Source: Eubacterium sp. (GTDB taxonomy: Bacteria; Bacillota; Clostridia; Oscillospirales; Acutalibacteraceae). Taken from it: DNA of 64,000 nucleotides. A program made the position numbers and the translations under genes. Where the stretch lies: assembly GCA_017514345.1 (NCBI GenBank), contig JAFWKC010000085.1, positions 1-64,000 on the forward strand, given 5' to 3'. Under the pieces are notes generated by a model. The model worked only from the letters and a program-made list of their open reading frames with translations. It ran no database searches and was not told the DNA's origin. Shown here in pieces: positions 19,966 to 30,198 of the stretch (its first letter is position 1; each line of letters begins with the position of its first letter).

Positions 19966-21150
19966 ATGATAAGTGCAAATGATTTAAGAAACGTCAGCCT
20001 CAGCAAAGCTGCTGACGGCTACAGCGTAGACGAGGTTAACGCAACGCTTAACGCTGCTGCGGACACAATCGACGCGTACGTTAACGAGAATAAAGAGCTC
20101 TATCGCAAAATGGAGCTTCTTGCTGCAAAAATCGAGGAATACAGAGCAGAGGAGGACTCAATAAAGAGCGCGCTCATCACCGCTCAGGTTACAGCAGACA
20201 AGATTAAGAAGGAATCAAGCGAAACTGCAAGCGAGCTTATTAAAAACAGCGAGGATACTGCTAAAAAGACTGTTGACGAGGCTAACGCAAGTGCAGAAAA
20301 GCTTGTACGCGAGGCAAGGGAATATGCGGCGGCTATCGTAAAGCAGAAGAAGGACGAGGCTAACGCTCTTACAGCCGACGCAGAGAAGAAGGCTAACGAC
20401 GCAATTAACTCATCAAAAATTGTTGCACAGGATATTCTTGACCAGGCTAAGGAAATCTCTGACGACCTTATCACAAAGTCAAAGGAAGAAAAGGAAGCTT
20501 ACGAAAAGCTTACTGCTTCACTTAAGGAGAATGCACAGAGCTTCATTTCTAACGTTTCTGCTCTTTATATCAGCCAGCTTGAAGAGCTCAAAAACGCTCA
20601 GCTCGATACGGAAAAGAAGAGCGAGGACGACGTTAACGCAATCCAGAGCGAGGTTGACTCACTCGTAAACGAAATGGACGAGATGGAAAACGCTATTCCT
20701 GAAACCGTAACCATCAAAACCGACGACGCTGAGGCTGCAGCTGAGGAGATTGAAGAGGAAATCGAAGAGGTTGTTATTGCCGAGGAAACTGCCGAGGAGG
20801 CTTTTGAAGACGTAAGCAGCGACATCGGTATCACCGAGGAGGAAGAGGAAGACGACGAGCCAGCAGACCCTATGAAGGCAGTTGAGGCGTTTTCACAAAA
20901 GGACATTACACCTGTTGAGGAAGGCTCAATTTCAATCCCCGAAATCACAGAGGAGCCGCGTATGGAAAACGTGGAGGAAAAGTCGCTTTTTGATACAGAC
21001 GGCGACCTTCCGTTTGAGTCATATTTCAACGTAAAGACCGAGGACGCTCACGGCGACAGAAACCAGACGATTTCGCTCGTTCCGCCCGATGACGACGAGG
21101 ACGAGGGCGACCCGAAATTTAAGGGCTTTTTCGGCAAAAAGAAGAAATAA
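19966..21150 (+). CDS. divIVA: DivIVA-family protein with long acidic tail
   Basis: DivIVA proteins bind negatively curved membrane at poles and septa and recruit partners. The N-terminus (about residues 1-60) matches the DivIVA membrane-binding domain, including GYSVDEVNATL. A long coiled coil extends to about residue 230, and a very acidic unstructured tail with a basic GKKKK end follows. At 394 residues it is about twice the length of Bacillus DivIVA, due to the tail. ylmG and ylmH, normally between sepF and divIVA, are absent. ileS follows after 43 bases, as in many Firmicutes. Confidence 0.88.
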   Translation: MISANDLRNVSLSKAADGYSVDEVNATLNAAADTIDAYVNENKELYRKMELLAAKIEEYRAEEDSIKSALITAQVTADKIKKESSETASELIKNSEDTAKKTVDEANASAEKLVREAREYAAAIVKQKKDEANALTADAEKKANDAINSSKIVAQDILDQAKEISDDLITKSKEEKEAYEKLTASLKENAQSFISNVSALYISQLEELKNAQLDTEKKSEDDVNAIQSEVDSLVNEMDEMENAIPETVTIKTDDAEAAAEEIEEEIEEVVIAEETAEEAFEDVSSDIGITEEEEEDDEPADPMKAVEAFSQKDITPVEEGSISIPEITEEPRMENVEEKSLFDTDGDLPFESYFNVKTEDAHGDRNQTISLVPPDDDEDEGDPKFKGFFGKKKK

Positions 21151-21193
21151 TAAACTAAGCTACATAAATTAACCAAAGGAGCATTTTGTACCA

Positions 21194-23992
21194 ATGGACT
21201 ATAATAAAACTTTAAATTTACCACAGACACAATTTCCTATGAGAGCTTCGCTTCCTCAGCGTGAGCCTGAGTTTTTGCAGGCTTGGGAGGACAACAAGCA
21301 GTACGAGGAGCTTATGAAAGCAAACGAGGGCAAGCCGATGTTCTTGCTTCACGACGGCCCTCCGTACGCAAACGGTGATATTCATATCGGACACGCTCTC
21401 AATAAAACGCTCAAGGACTTTATCGTCCGCTACAAGAATATGACGGGTTATCAGTCACCGTACGTTCCAGGCTGGGACACTCACGGTCTTCCGACTGAGC
21501 TTGCAGCGCGCAAAAAGGCAGGCATTACGGCAGAGAGCAATATCTCTGATTTAGAGCTCAGAAAAATTTGCCGCGATACTGCGCTCGGTTATATCGACAT
21601 TCAGCGCAAGAGCTTCAGAAGAATGGGCGTAATCGGCGAATGGGATAATCCGTATATCACGCTTCAAAAGGAGTTTGAGCAGGAGCAGATTAAGGTGTTT
21701 GCTTCTATGGCAAACAAGGGCTATATCTACAAGGGACTTAAGCCTGTTTACTGGTGCTCGGACTGTAATACGGCGCTTGCCGAGGCTGAAATTGAGTACG
21801 CCGAGGACCCGTGCCATTCAATTTACGTTAAGTTCAGGGTTACCGACGATATGGGCAAGCTTGCCGCTCTCGGTGCAGACCTTGACAAAACATATTTCGT
21901 AATCTGGACTACAACAACGTGGACTCTTCCTGCCAACGTTGCTATCTGCGTAGGTCCAAATTATGAATACTCGCTTATCAAATCCAACGGCGAATACTTC
22001 GTTATGGCTACCGACCTTGTTGACGTTGCTATGGCTGACGCAGGCGTTACCGATTATGAAACCGTCGGTATTATCCGCGGCAGCGAGCTTGAATATATGA
22101 AGACGGCTCATCCGTTTATCGACAGAACATCGCTTGTAATCGTCGGCGACCACGTAACGCTCGAAAGCGGTACAGGCTGCGTACACACAGCGCCTGGTCA
22201 CGGTGTTGACGACTATAACGTATGCAGAAAATATCCCGAAATTCCTATGGTTGTACCCGTTGACGACAAGGGTATGCTTACTGATGAAGCAGGTATGTTT
22301 GCAGGTCTTTCTACCGAGGACGCAAACAAGCCTATTGCCGAATATCTTGATGAGCACGGCTCACTCTTTGCACTTAAGAAGATTAAACACCAGTATCCTC
22401 ACTGCTGGCGCTGTCATAATCCCGTTATTTTCAGAGCTACTTCTCAGTGGTTCTGCTCAGTTGATGACTTCAAGGACGCTGCCGTTGCAGCTGCCGAGGA
22501 CGTTAAGTGGTTCCCCGAGTGGGGTAAGGACAGACTTCAGTCGATGGTACAGGAGCGCGCCGACTGGTGTATTTCACGTCAGAGAAAATGGGGCGTTCCG
22601 ATTCCCGTTATTTACTGTAAGGACTGCGGCAAGGAAATTATCGACGCTGACGTTATGAACAAGGTGTCCGATATCTTCGGCGAGGAGGGCTCGGACGCGT
22701 GGTTTGCGCACGAGGCAGAATACTTCGTTCCCGAAGGCTTCACCTGTCCTCATTGTGGCAAAAACAGCGGCTTTGAAAAAGAAACCGACATTATGGACGT
22801 TTGGTTCGATTCGGGCTCATCTCATTTCGCAGTATGCAAAAACAGACCTTATCTCAAGTGGCCTGCAGACGTATATCTTGAAGGAGCTGACCAGTACAGA
22901 GGCTGGTTCCAGTCCTCACTTCTTACGTCTGTTGCAGCAGGCAAGGGCGCTCCGTACAAGGAGATTATCACTCACGGCTGGACAGTAGACGGCGAAGGCA
23001 GAAAGATGAGTAAATCGCTCGGCAACGGTATCGCTCCTCAGGAGGTTATCTCAAAGTACGGCGCAGATATTCTTCGCCTCTGGGTTGCTTCTGCTGACTA
23101 TCACGCCGATATCCGTATCAGCCCGGAAATTCTCAAGCAGATTTCTGATAACTACAGAAAAATCAGAAATACCGCAAGATACTGCCTCGGCAATCTCTAT
23201 GACTTCGACCCTGACAAGGATATGGTTGATAACAGCGAGCTTGAAGAGCTTGACAAGTACGCGCTTATGAAGCTTGACGAGGTGCTCAAAACCGCCCGCG
23301 AGGGTTACGATAATTACGAATATCACACTACTGCTCACGCGCTTCACAACTTCTGCGTTGTTGATATGAGTAACTTCTATTTTGACGTGCTTAAGGACAG
23401 ACTTTATCCCTCTGCTCCCGATTCCAAGTCAAGAAGAGCAGCCCAGACGGTGCTTTACAAGGTGCTTGACGCGCTTACGCTCGTTCTCACTCCTATTCTC
23501 GCGTTTACCTGCGACGAAATCTGGAAAGAGATGAAGCACGAAGCAGGTAAGGATGAGCGTTCACCGCTCTTTAATGAAATCCCGACTGCTGACTTTATTG
23601 AAACAGACGACGCGTTCATCGCTAAGTGGGACAGAATTCACGAGGTACGCACCGACGTTCAGAAGGCGCTTGAAGTTGCCCGTAATGACAAGATTATCGG
23701 CAAGCCGCTTGAAGCAAAGGTAACCCTTTTCGCTGACGGAGAGCTCAGGGAATTCCTCGAAGCTGCAAAGGACGCGCTTCCCGAAATCTTTATCACCTCT
23801 GCTGTTGAAATTGCCGACGGCGAAGGCGAGGTAAAGGGCGACGTTGACGGCCTTTCTGTTACAATCACAAAGGCAGAGGGCGAAAAGTGCGAACGCTGCT
23901 GGAAGTTTACGCGCAGCGTAGGCACAAATCCTGCACACCCGACGCTCTGCAAGGAATGTGCAGAAACAATGAAGCTTCTTAATCTGGAATAA
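21194..23992 (+). CDS. ileS: Isoleucyl-tRNA synthetase
   Basis: Class I synthetase charging tRNA-Ile in the cytoplasm. The 932-residue protein has the HIGH motif within YANGDIHIGHAL, the CP1 editing domain with GTGCVHTAPGHG, KMSKS in GRKMSKSLGN, an anticodon-binding helical domain, and a C-terminal zinc finger (CERCWK...CKEC). This is the zinc-type, eubacterial IleRS. The gap upstream is too short for a T-box and no such leader is visible, so it is probably transcribed with divIVA. Confidence 0.97.
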   Translation: MDYNKTLNLPQTQFPMRASLPQREPEFLQAWEDNKQYEELMKANEGKPMFLLHDGPPYANGDIHIGHALNKTLKDFIVRYKNMTGYQSPYVPGWDTHGLPTELAARKKAGITAESNISDLELRKICRDTALGYIDIQRKSFRRMGVIGEWDNPYITLQKEFEQEQIKVFASMANKGYIYKGLKPVYWCSDCNTALAEAEIEYAEDPCHSIYVKFRVTDDMGKLAALGADLDKTYFVIWTTTTWTLPANVAICVGPNYEYSLIKSNGEYFVMATDLVDVAMADAGVTDYETVGIIRGSELEYMKTAHPFIDRTSLVIVGDHVTLESGTGCVHTAPGHGVDDYNVCRKYPEIPMVVPVDDKGMLTDEAGMFAGLSTEDANKPIAEYLDEHGSLFALKKIKHQYPHCWRCHNPVIFRATSQWFCSVDDFKDAAVAAAEDVKWFPEWGKDRLQSMVQERADWCISRQRKWGVPIPVIYCKDCGKEIIDADVMNKVSDIFGEEGSDAWFAHEAEYFVPEGFTCPHCGKNSGFEKETDIMDVWFDSGSSHFAVCKNRPYLKWPADVYLEGADQYRGWFQSSLLTSVAAGKGAPYKEIITHGWTVDGEGRKMSKSLGNGIAPQEVISKYGADILRLWVASADYHADIRISPEILKQISDNYRKIRNTARYCLGNLYDFDPDKDMVDNSELEELDKYALMKLDEVLKTAREGYDNYEYHTTAHALHNFCVVDMSNFYFDVLKDRLYPSAPDSKSRRAAQTVLYKVLDALTLVLTPILAFTCDEIWKEMKHEAGKDERSPLFNEIPTADFIETDDAFIAKWDRIHEVRTDVQKALEVARNDKIIGKPLEAKVTLFADGELREFLEAAKDALPEIFITSAVEIADGEGEVKGDVDGLSVTITKAEGEKCERCWKFTRSVGTNPAHPTLCKECAETMKLLNLE

Positions 23993-23994
23993 TA

Positions 23995-24483
23995 ATGCAC
24001 AAGAAAAAACATATATCCTGCGCGGTGATGATAACACTCATCATCGCGTTTGACCAGATAACTAAATATCTTGCACAGCTGTACCTGAAGGACGGAAAAG
24101 CCGTAAGCTTTATTCCGCGCGTGGTACAGCTTCGCTATGCCGAAAACACGGGAATGGCGTTTTCGCTGTTCTCGGGCGCTCGGTGGATATTTGTTGCACT
24201 CACGGTAGTTGTGTGCGTAGGCGTGCTGTGGTATATGTTTTCCGACAGATGCCCTAATCTGTGGATGTACTGGAGTTTCGGAGTAGTCGTTTCGGGCGGA
24301 CTCGGAAATCTTGTTGACAGAGTCCGTTTTGGCTACGTCGTTGATTTTATCGAGCCGACGTTTGTTAATTTTGCAGTGTTTAATATAGCCGACAGCGCAG
24401 TAACGCTCGGCGCAATATCGCTTGTTGCATATCTGCTTTTTGATTTGTTCAAGGGAAAAGGTGGGGAGAAAAGCGATGGATAA
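23995..24483 (+). CDS. lspA: Lipoprotein signal peptidase (signal peptidase II)
   Basis: LspA is an integral-membrane aspartyl protease that cleaves prolipoprotein signal peptides, such as that of the lipoprotein encoded at 57293. Four membrane helices are visible in 162 residues. The active-site motifs are NTGMAFS, GNLVDRVRFG with VVDFI, and FNIADSAVTLG, giving the two catalytic aspartates. It begins two bases after ileS and overlaps rluD by 8 bases, the usual ileS-lspA-rluD arrangement. Confidence 0.95.
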   Translation: MHKKKHISCAVMITLIIAFDQITKYLAQLYLKDGKAVSFIPRVVQLRYAENTGMAFSLFSGARWIFVALTVVVCVGVLWYMFSDRCPNLWMYWSFGVVVSGGLGNLVDRVRFGYVVDFIEPTFVNFAVFNIADSAVTLGAISLVAYLLFDLFKGKGGEKSDG

Positions 24484-25405
24484 ATTCACCTTTACACTTG
24501 ACGAAAGCGCTGCAGGAGAAAGGCTCGACAAGCTGCTTCCTTCGCTTGTTGGCGAGCTTACGCGCTCAGCCGTACAGAAGATTATCGACGACGGCGGCGT
24601 TTCGGTAAACGGCAAAGCGGAGAATAAAAAATACAAATGCAAAGAGGGCGACACGGTTATAATAACCGTGCCTGACGCAAAGCCGCTCGAAGCAAAGGCA
24701 CAGGACATTCCGATTGAAATAGTTTACGAGGACGACGATTTGCTCGTTGTCAACAAGCCAAAGGGTATGGTTGTTCACCCTGCGGGAGGAAACCCCGACG
24801 GCACGCTTGTTAACGCGCTGCTCTTTCACTGCGGCGACAGCCTTTCGGGCATTAACGGCGTAATACGTCCAGGAATAGTTCACCGTATTGACAAGGACAC
24901 GTCAGGTCTGCTTATCGTCGCAAAAAACGATACGGCGCACCTCAGCCTTGCTGAGCAGATAAAGGAGCATTCCTTTTCGCGTGCTTACGAGGCTGTTGTT
25001 TACGGCAATATCAAAGAGGACTCCCTAACAGTCAATCAGCCAATCGGCAGGAGTCCAAAGGACCGCAAAAAAATGGCGGTCACAATGAAAAATTCAAAAA
25101 ATGCAACCACGCATATCGACGTGCTTGAACGCTTCGGGAGCTTTACGCATATACGCTGTACTCTCGAAACGGGACGCACGCACCAAATCCGTGTACATTG
25201 CTCGCACATAGGTCACCCCGTTGCAGGCGACGCCGTTTACGGCCCGAAAAAGGTTATTACCGAGCTTAACGGTCAGTGTCTGCACGCAAAGCATATCGGC
25301 TTTGAACATCCGAAAACAGGCGAGTGGCTCGAGTTTGAAAGCGAGCTGCCGCAGTACTTTACGGACTTTTTGACTAAACTAAAAGGAGGAACGGAAAATG
25401 GATAA
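24476..25405 (+). CDS. RluD-family 23S rRNA pseudouridine synthase
   Basis: This RluA/RluD-family enzyme converts specific uridines of large-subunit rRNA to pseudouridine. I start it at the ATG 24476, preceded by GGTGGGGAG, giving 309 residues; the longer frame adds 18 codons inside lspA. An S4 RNA-binding domain occupies about residues 12-75. The catalytic aspartate lies in HRIDKDTSGLLIVAK near residue 140, and GRTHQIRVH follows. Which uridines are targeted cannot be told from sequence alone. Confidence 0.9.
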   Translation: MDKFTFTLDESAAGERLDKLLPSLVGELTRSAVQKIIDDGGVSVNGKAENKKYKCKEGDTVIITVPDAKPLEAKAQDIPIEIVYEDDDLLVVNKPKGMVVHPAGGNPDGTLVNALLFHCGDSLSGINGVIRPGIVHRIDKDTSGLLIVAKNDTAHLSLAEQIKEHSFSRAYEAVVYGNIKEDSLTVNQPIGRSPKDRKKMAVTMKNSKNATTHIDVLERFGSFTHIRCTLETGRTHQIRVHCSHIGHPVAGDAVYGPKKVITELNGQCLHAKHIGFEHPKTGEWLEFESELPQYFTDFLTKLKGGTENG

Positions 25406-26255
25406 AACATTTGAAAACTGGCTTGTTGTGTCCGATATTGACGGAACGCTTAACAACAAGTTCAGACGGCTTCCTCAACGAAATTATGACGCAATTAAGA
25501 AATTCACCGAGCTCGGCGGCAACTTTACGCTCGCATCGGGCAGGCTTCAGTCGAGTCTTGAGCGTAACTATAACCGCATAACGCCCAACCAGCCAGCCGT
25601 CGTTCTTAACGGCGCAGGTATTTACGATTACAACAAGCGCGAAATGATTTGGCGCCGTACAATCGGACCTAAGGGCAGAGAGTTCGTTAAATACGTTTCA
25701 ACCGAGTTTGACGATATTTTCAAAAGTATCGACATCGGCGTGTATTTTGACGACTACGTTTACGTGGTAAAAAGCGGACTGCTTCAGAAAACGACGACGC
25801 ATTTTGACAAGGCTAAGCACGAGTACGTCAAGTCGATTGACGACGTGCCCGAGGACGGCTGGATGAAGGTTATTTTCTGGTCAAATCCTCTTATGATTTC
25901 AAAGCTCAATAACCTTATCAAAAAGCTCGACAATCCCGACGCAAACTTTATGTTATCGTCAATTCTCACGCTCGAAATGCTCCAGAAGGACACCCACAAG
26001 GGCGTTGGAATTATGCATCTTGCCGATATGCTCGGCATTGAAAAAAGCCACGTTGCAGCTATCGGCGACTATTATAACGACTGGGATATGCTCAAAACCG
26101 TCGGACTTCCCGCGTGCGCTGGACAGGCTCCGTCGGCTATACATAAAATCTGCAAGTTCGAGGCTTGCCATTGTAACAACGGCTGTGTTGCCGACCTGCT
26201 CGATTACATTATGAGCGGCCAGGCAGATGAGGACATTCTGAGAGGTAAAATATAA
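25398..26255 (+). CDS. Cof-type HAD-superfamily phosphatase
   Basis: A 285-residue soluble HAD hydrolase of the Cof/IIB cap class, likely acting on phosphorylated sugars or cofactors. Motif I is SDIDGTLNN with the nucleophile aspartate. A cap domain follows, and motif IV is [11 protein letters not shown] near residue 220, where Tyr replaces the Gly often seen. It overlaps rluD by 8 bases and nfo by one base. The substrate is unknown. Confidence 0.85.
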   Translation: MDKTFENWLVVSDIDGTLNNKFRRLPQRNYDAIKKFTELGGNFTLASGRLQSSLERNYNRITPNQPAVVLNGAGIYDYNKREMIWRRTIGPKGREFVKYVSTEFDDIFKSIDIGVYFDDYVYVVKSGLLQKTTTHFDKAKHEYVKSIDDVPEDGWMKVIFWSNPLMISKLNNLIKKLDNPDANFMLSSILTLEMLQKDTHKGVGIMHLADMLGIEKSHVAAIGDYYNDWDMLKTVGLPACAGQAPSAIHKICKFEACHCNNGCVADLLDYIMSGQADEDILRGKI

Positions 26256-27082
26256 TGTTTATCGGTGCACATCTTTCGTCGTCAAAGGGTTATACCGCTA
26301 TGCTCGAAACGGCAAAATCAATAGGCGCAAATACGTTTCAGTTCTTTACGCGCAATCCACGCGGAGGAGCTGCAAAGCCGCTTGACAGCAAGGATATTGA
26401 TACTTTTCTTACACTAAAAGAGGAAGAGGGCTTCGGTACAATTCTTGCTCACGCGCCGTACACGCTCAATCTCTGCAGCGCTAAGCCCGAGGTGCGCGAG
26501 TTTGCGGAAAACACCTTTAAGGACGACCTGCTCCGTCTTGAGCAGACGCCGTATCAGCTTTATAATTTTCACCCGGGCTCGCACGTTGGACAGGGCGAGG
26601 AAACGGGTATAGAGCTTATTGCAAACGCGCTTAATAACGTTATGTTTGAGGGAATGACGACTACCGTTTTGCTCGAAACTATGGCGGGCAAGGGCAGCGA
26701 AATCGGCAAGACCTTTGAGGAGCTGCGCGAGATTATTGACCGTACCGATATGAAGGACAATATCGGCGTTTGTCTTGACACCTGCCACGTCAGCGACGCG
26801 GGATATGACATCACAAACCATCTTGACGAGGTGCTCGGCGAGTTTGACCGAATTATCGGTATCGACAGACTCCGTGCGCTTCACCTCAATGACAGCAAAA
26901 ATCCTATCGGCGCGCACAAGGACAGGCACGAAAAAATCGGCGAGGGCTTCCTCGGCATAAAGACGTTTGAAAACATAGTAAACAACCCGCTTTTGTGCGA
27001 GCTTCCTATGTTCCTCGAAACGCCGAACGAGCTTGACGGCTACGCAAAGGAAATTGCGCTTCTTAAATCACTCAGGAGATAA
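26255..27082 (+). CDS. nfo: Deoxyribonuclease IV (endonuclease IV, AP endonuclease)
   Basis: Endonuclease IV cuts DNA 5' of abasic sites in base excision repair and uses three zinc ions. The 275-residue TIM-barrel protein has all the signature zinc-ligand segments: [33 protein letters not shown] and [22 protein letters not shown], and a final FLETP. The start overlaps the previous stop by one base. Confidence 0.95.
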   Translation: MFIGAHLSSSKGYTAMLETAKSIGANTFQFFTRNPRGGAAKPLDSKDIDTFLTLKEEEGFGTILAHAPYTLNLCSAKPEVREFAENTFKDDLLRLEQTPYQLYNFHPGSHVGQGEETGIELIANALNNVMFEGMTTTVLLETMAGKGSEIGKTFEELREIIDRTDMKDNIGVCLDTCHVSDAGYDITNHLDEVLGEFDRIIGIDRLRALHLNDSKNPIGAHKDRHEKIGEGFLGIKTFENIVNNPLLCELPMFLETPNELDGYAKEIALLKSLRR

Positions 27083-27087
27083 AAATT

Positions 27088-27513
27088 ATGATGAAGGTAC
27101 GCTACGCCAACGAGGCGGATTACGAGCAGATACTCGCAATTGATAAAACGATTACAAAAAGCGAATTTCGCCGCTGGACGGAAAGCTCGCAGGTGCTTTT
27201 TATATATGAAAAGGACAGCTTCGCTGGCTGGCTTCAGTACAGCCTGTTCCTCGAAAAATATCCGTTTATCAACCGTTTTTATATTCTTGATGAATACCGC
27301 GGACTCGGCGACGGAAAGCTGACGCTTCTTATCTGGCAAAGACAGATGGAGGAACGCTTTTTCGACAAGGTAATGGCGTCGTGCGAAGGCTCGAACGTTA
27401 AGGCGCAAAAGCTGTATGAGGGACTCGGTTATAAGAAAATCGGCACCCTCGCGCTATGCGAAAATGACGACGAAATAGTATATATGAAGGTTTTGCCAAA
27501 GCCTGATATTTAA
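27088..27513 (+). CDS. GNAT-family N-acetyltransferase
   Basis: A small 141-residue acetyltransferase fold. The central strand FYILDEYRGLGDGKLTL is a degenerate acetyl-CoA pyrophosphate loop, and the tail has NVKAQKLYEGLGYKKIG, typical of GNAT motif B. AGGAG lies upstream, and two consecutive ATG codons make the start uncertain by one codon. It is the last gene of the long operon before a strong terminator. The substrate is unknown. Confidence 0.8.
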   Translation: MMKVRYANEADYEQILAIDKTITKSEFRRWTESSQVLFIYEKDSFAGWLQYSLFLEKYPFINRFYILDEYRGLGDGKLTLLIWQRQMEERFFDKVMASCEGSNVKAQKLYEGLGYKKIGTLALCENDDEIVYMKVLPKPDI

Positions 27514-27522
27514 TAAATAAAA

Positions 27523-27561
27523 CGGCTATCTCACTTGTAACAGGTGAGATAGCCGCTTTTT
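27523..27561. terminator. Strong bidirectional terminator
   Basis: A perfect 12-bp stem (27523-27534 with 27544-27555) with a 9-base loop is followed by T residues on the plus strand and preceded by A residues. It ends the long plus-strand operon and the convergent carboxylesterase gene. Confidence 0.9.
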
Positions 27562-29392
27562 ACTGCTCAGCTTTATCATTTTGCGATTTGTCGATTATCT
27601 TGTACAGCTCGCTGTACGGGTCGTCAATCATCTCTATGTTTTCGTCAAGCTGAATTATTTTTTTCTGGCTTGTCGTGTACGGCGTCCACTCGGGAAGTCC
27701 GTCACCGTTCGGGTTGCCCGTTTTTACGAAATTTACCCAGTAATTCTGCATTGTTTCGGATAGCTCAGCGTCCTTTTCGTCATAAAGGTAATCGTGCCGC
27801 CAAAGGTTTCCGTATGCGTATGGAAGCTCGCCTGCGTGGTTAGCTCGTAGCGACCTGTTATCCTTGTTGAAATAGTAGAAATAGACGGGCTTGTTCTGGC
27901 TTGCGACGTAGTCGGACCATTTGTAGTGGCTGTATGCAAACCACGTTCCGCCGAGCACAAGATTATATGCGCCCTTTGCGCTTCCGCCTGCTTCAACAGC
28001 AAAATCGTAATCGAGCGGCACGCTTGCGGGCGGATAAAGCCTTATCACGTCGTCGGTGTATTTGCCGAAAAGCTCGCCTATCTTATCCTGATAATCCCCA
28101 GCCTCAACCTTTGAGAAAAGATTGAACACATTTGCCTCGTGCGAATTGTAGCCGTTGAGGAGCGACTGCTCGTTGTTTTCGCCCTTTTCATACGTCAGGT
28201 ACGGCTGTTCGGTTATCGCGTAGCCGTCAACTGTCATCGCGCTGTTATTTGCAGTCGTTTTCACCAGCTCCTCCGCCTTCATCGCGCGAAGCTCTCCTGC
28301 GTTAAGAACACCGAATTCCTCAAGCGTTTTGTTGCCCTCCTCAAGCGCTTCATCATAGCTTCTAAACGTGTGATAAGGCACCTTAGGCGTGATGCCGCTG
28401 CTTTCGGCAATCGCGTATCTGAAAAGCCCCTTTGCAAGCGGAGAAACGCAAAGCGCGTTAACGCTTGACGCTCCTGCGGATTCGCCTGCGATAGTAATTT
28501 TTGAAGCGTCGCCGCCGAAGGAAGCGATGTTATCGTTTACCCATTTTAGCGCCGCAATCTGGTCAAGCAGACCGTAGTTACCAGTCGTTTTGTTGGGTGA
28601 CTCGTTTGCAAGGCTCCTGTGAGCCATATAGCCGAATACGTTGAGTCGGTAGCCGAAATTCACGACGATTATACCTTTTTTTGCTAAATCCTCGCCGCGG
28701 TATTCGCTGAACGAAGACTGTCCCGACGTGAGCGAGCCGCCGTGAATGAAAAACAGCACGGGAGCGTCCTTAACCTCGCCAGCAGGCTTCCAGATATTCA
28801 GATAAAGCGAATCCTCGCTGACAGCCTCGCGGTAGTTATCCTTAAGGCTGATTCTGTAATCGTGATAGCCGACAATTCTTGTCAGCGAATTCATAATTTC
28901 GCTGTCGCGTTTTTGCATCGACATCGGCGCAAAATGGTCGCAAGCCTTTACGCCGTCCCACTTTTCTGGTGCCTGCGGCTCCTTCCATCTAAGCTCGCCG
29001 ACGGGCGGCTTAGCATAGGGAATGCCTGCGTAAACCTCAACGCTGTTATCCTCGTTGAAAACGCCTGTTAGTTCGCCCTCGTTAACCTTGACAACCTCTG
29101 TTACAGCAGGTCTTTTGCTGTCTACAGCAGGTACCGTTTTGTACGGCGGCTGTGACAAAAAGGCAGTACCAACGAGAAGCGCGAAAAAGCACAGCCAGGA
29201 AATGAGCCTGATATACCACTGTCTGCCTTTAATCAGCTTTATTTCAAGCGTGATATATGCGCCAAACAGCACTAACGCGATACCCCAGCCGAGCAGCGTG
29301 TTTTTACCAAGCTCAAGCACAGTAAAATACACAATCGCCGTCAGCGAAAGCAATATCCAATAAAGGATAAAAAATACTTTTTCTTTTTTCAT
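27560..29392 (-). CDS. Membrane-anchored type-B carboxylesterase
   Basis: An alpha/beta-hydrolase of the carboxylesterase type B family, hydrolysing carboxylic esters. I start it at 29392, before which a GGTGAT-like ribosome binding site lies; the 16 upstream codons look untranslated. Three membrane helices occupy about residues 5-85, so the catalytic domain is probably held at the outer face. The nucleophile serine is in TIAGESAGASS, EDSLYLNIWKP is the family signature, the acid is likely the glutamate in NSHEANVF, and the histidine lies in NHAGELPYAYG. The 610-residue length reflects the membrane region. The natural substrate is unknown. Confidence 0.88.
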   Translation of the reverse strand: MKKEKVFFILYWILLSLTAIVYFTVLELGKNTLLGWGIALVLFGAYITLEIKLIKGRQWYIRLISWLCFFALLVGTAFLSQPPYKTVPAVDSKRPAVTEVVKVNEGELTGVFNEDNSVEVYAGIPYAKPPVGELRWKEPQAPEKWDGVKACDHFAPMSMQKRDSEIMNSLTRIVGYHDYRISLKDNYREAVSEDSLYLNIWKPAGEVKDAPVLFFIHGGSLTSGQSSFSEYRGEDLAKKGIIVVNFGYRLNVFGYMAHRSLANESPNKTTGNYGLLDQIAALKWVNDNIASFGGDASKITIAGESAGASSVNALCVSPLAKGLFRYAIAESSGITPKVPYHTFRSYDEALEEGNKTLEEFGVLNAGELRAMKAEELVKTTANNSAMTVDGYAITEQPYLTYEKGENNEQSLLNGYNSHEANVFNLFSKVEAGDYQDKIGELFGKYTDDVIRLYPPASVPLDYDFAVEAGGSAKGAYNLVLGGTWFAYSHYKWSDYVASQNKPVYFYYFNKDNRSLRANHAGELPYAYGNLWRHDYLYDEKDAELSETMQNYWVNFVKTGNPNGDGLPEWTPYTTSQKKIIQLDENIEMIDDPYSELYKIIDKSQNDKAEQ

Positions 29393-29402
29393 ATTATCAC
29401 CA

Positions 29403-30170
29403 TTACAGCTTTTTGAATTTAAGCGGTTTTCTCGGTGCAACGCGCTTGTAGCTCATTTCGGGATATCCGAAAATCATACACGTTACAGCCTTGTGTCCTC
29501 TCGGCAGGTCGAGCATATGGAAAATTTTCGGATTAATTCTGCTGCACGCAACGAAAAATCCGCTGTACAGCACGCCGAGTCCAAGGCTTGTAGCTTCAAG
29601 CTCCATATACGCGCTTGCAAGCGTTGCGTTAGTTGTGTCGCGTCCCGAAACAACTATTACAAGTGGTGCTTTTTTGAAGAAGAAATTGTTGTCGATGTTT
29701 GTGTTTTTCAGCGAGGCAGAAAAGTTTTTACCAATGCTTACACCTGCTCTGAAAAGCTTTACACATTCCTTTTCAAGCGCGTCCTGCTTTGTGCCGAGCA
29801 CGGTGTACGCAACATTTTGTGAGTTTGCGCCCGTAGGTGCATACCTGCCTGCTTCAAGGATTTTATCTATCTTTTCCTGCTCAACGGGAATGTCCTTGAA
29901 ATGCCTTGCAGAACGTCTGCTTTTCATAAAGCCGAGCAGCTTATCGCTGTCGATTTCGGACGCGGGTGTGATTTTGCCGCAGTTTTCTGTGTCGTAATTC
30001 GGCATATCAATCGCGCCCGTCGGACAAATTGCGAAGCAGTGTCCGCACTCAATACAGCCCTCACGGAATTTCGCTTTGCCGCCGTCAAGATAAAGCGAGG
30101 AAGCAACGCAGTCCTTAACGCACATTCCGCAGCCGATGCATTTTTCGTTGTTAATTGAAATTTTATCCAT
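29403..30170 (-). CDS. Ferredoxin-domain nitroreductase-family protein
   Basis: A 255-residue flavoprotein with two [4Fe-4S] ferredoxin motifs at the N-terminus (CIGCGMCVKDC and CIECGHCFAIC, within residues 9-50) fused to an FMN-binding nitroreductase domain (SRRSARHFKD, RYAPTGANSQN). Such fusions reduce nitro compounds, quinones or flavins with ferredoxin-type electrons in anaerobes. The start at 30170 follows AGGGTGG. It stands 10 bases before the carboxylesterase on the same strand, so the two are likely co-transcribed. Confidence 0.88.
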   Translation of the reverse strand: MDKISINNEKCIGCGMCVKDCVASSLYLDGGKAKFREGCIECGHCFAICPTGAIDMPNYDTENCGKITPASEIDSDKLLGFMKSRRSARHFKDIPVEQEKIDKILEAGRYAPTGANSQNVAYTVLGTKQDALEKECVKLFRAGVSIGKNFSASLKNTNIDNNFFFKKAPLVIVVSGRDTTNATLASAYMELEATSLGLGVLYSGFFVACSRINPKIFHMLDLPRGHKAVTCMIFGYPEMSYKRVAPRKPLKFKKL

Positions 30171-30198
30171 AATCCACCCTCCGTACAAATTTTAGTTT

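Noticed and set aside
21151..21193. Possible T-box riboswitch before ileS
   Set aside because: The gap is only 43 bases, too short for a T-box, and no specifier or antiterminator sequence is seen.
23659..24708. 349-codon minus-strand frame across ileS, lspA and rluD
   Set aside because: It crosses three well-supported plus-strand genes and has no recognisable product.
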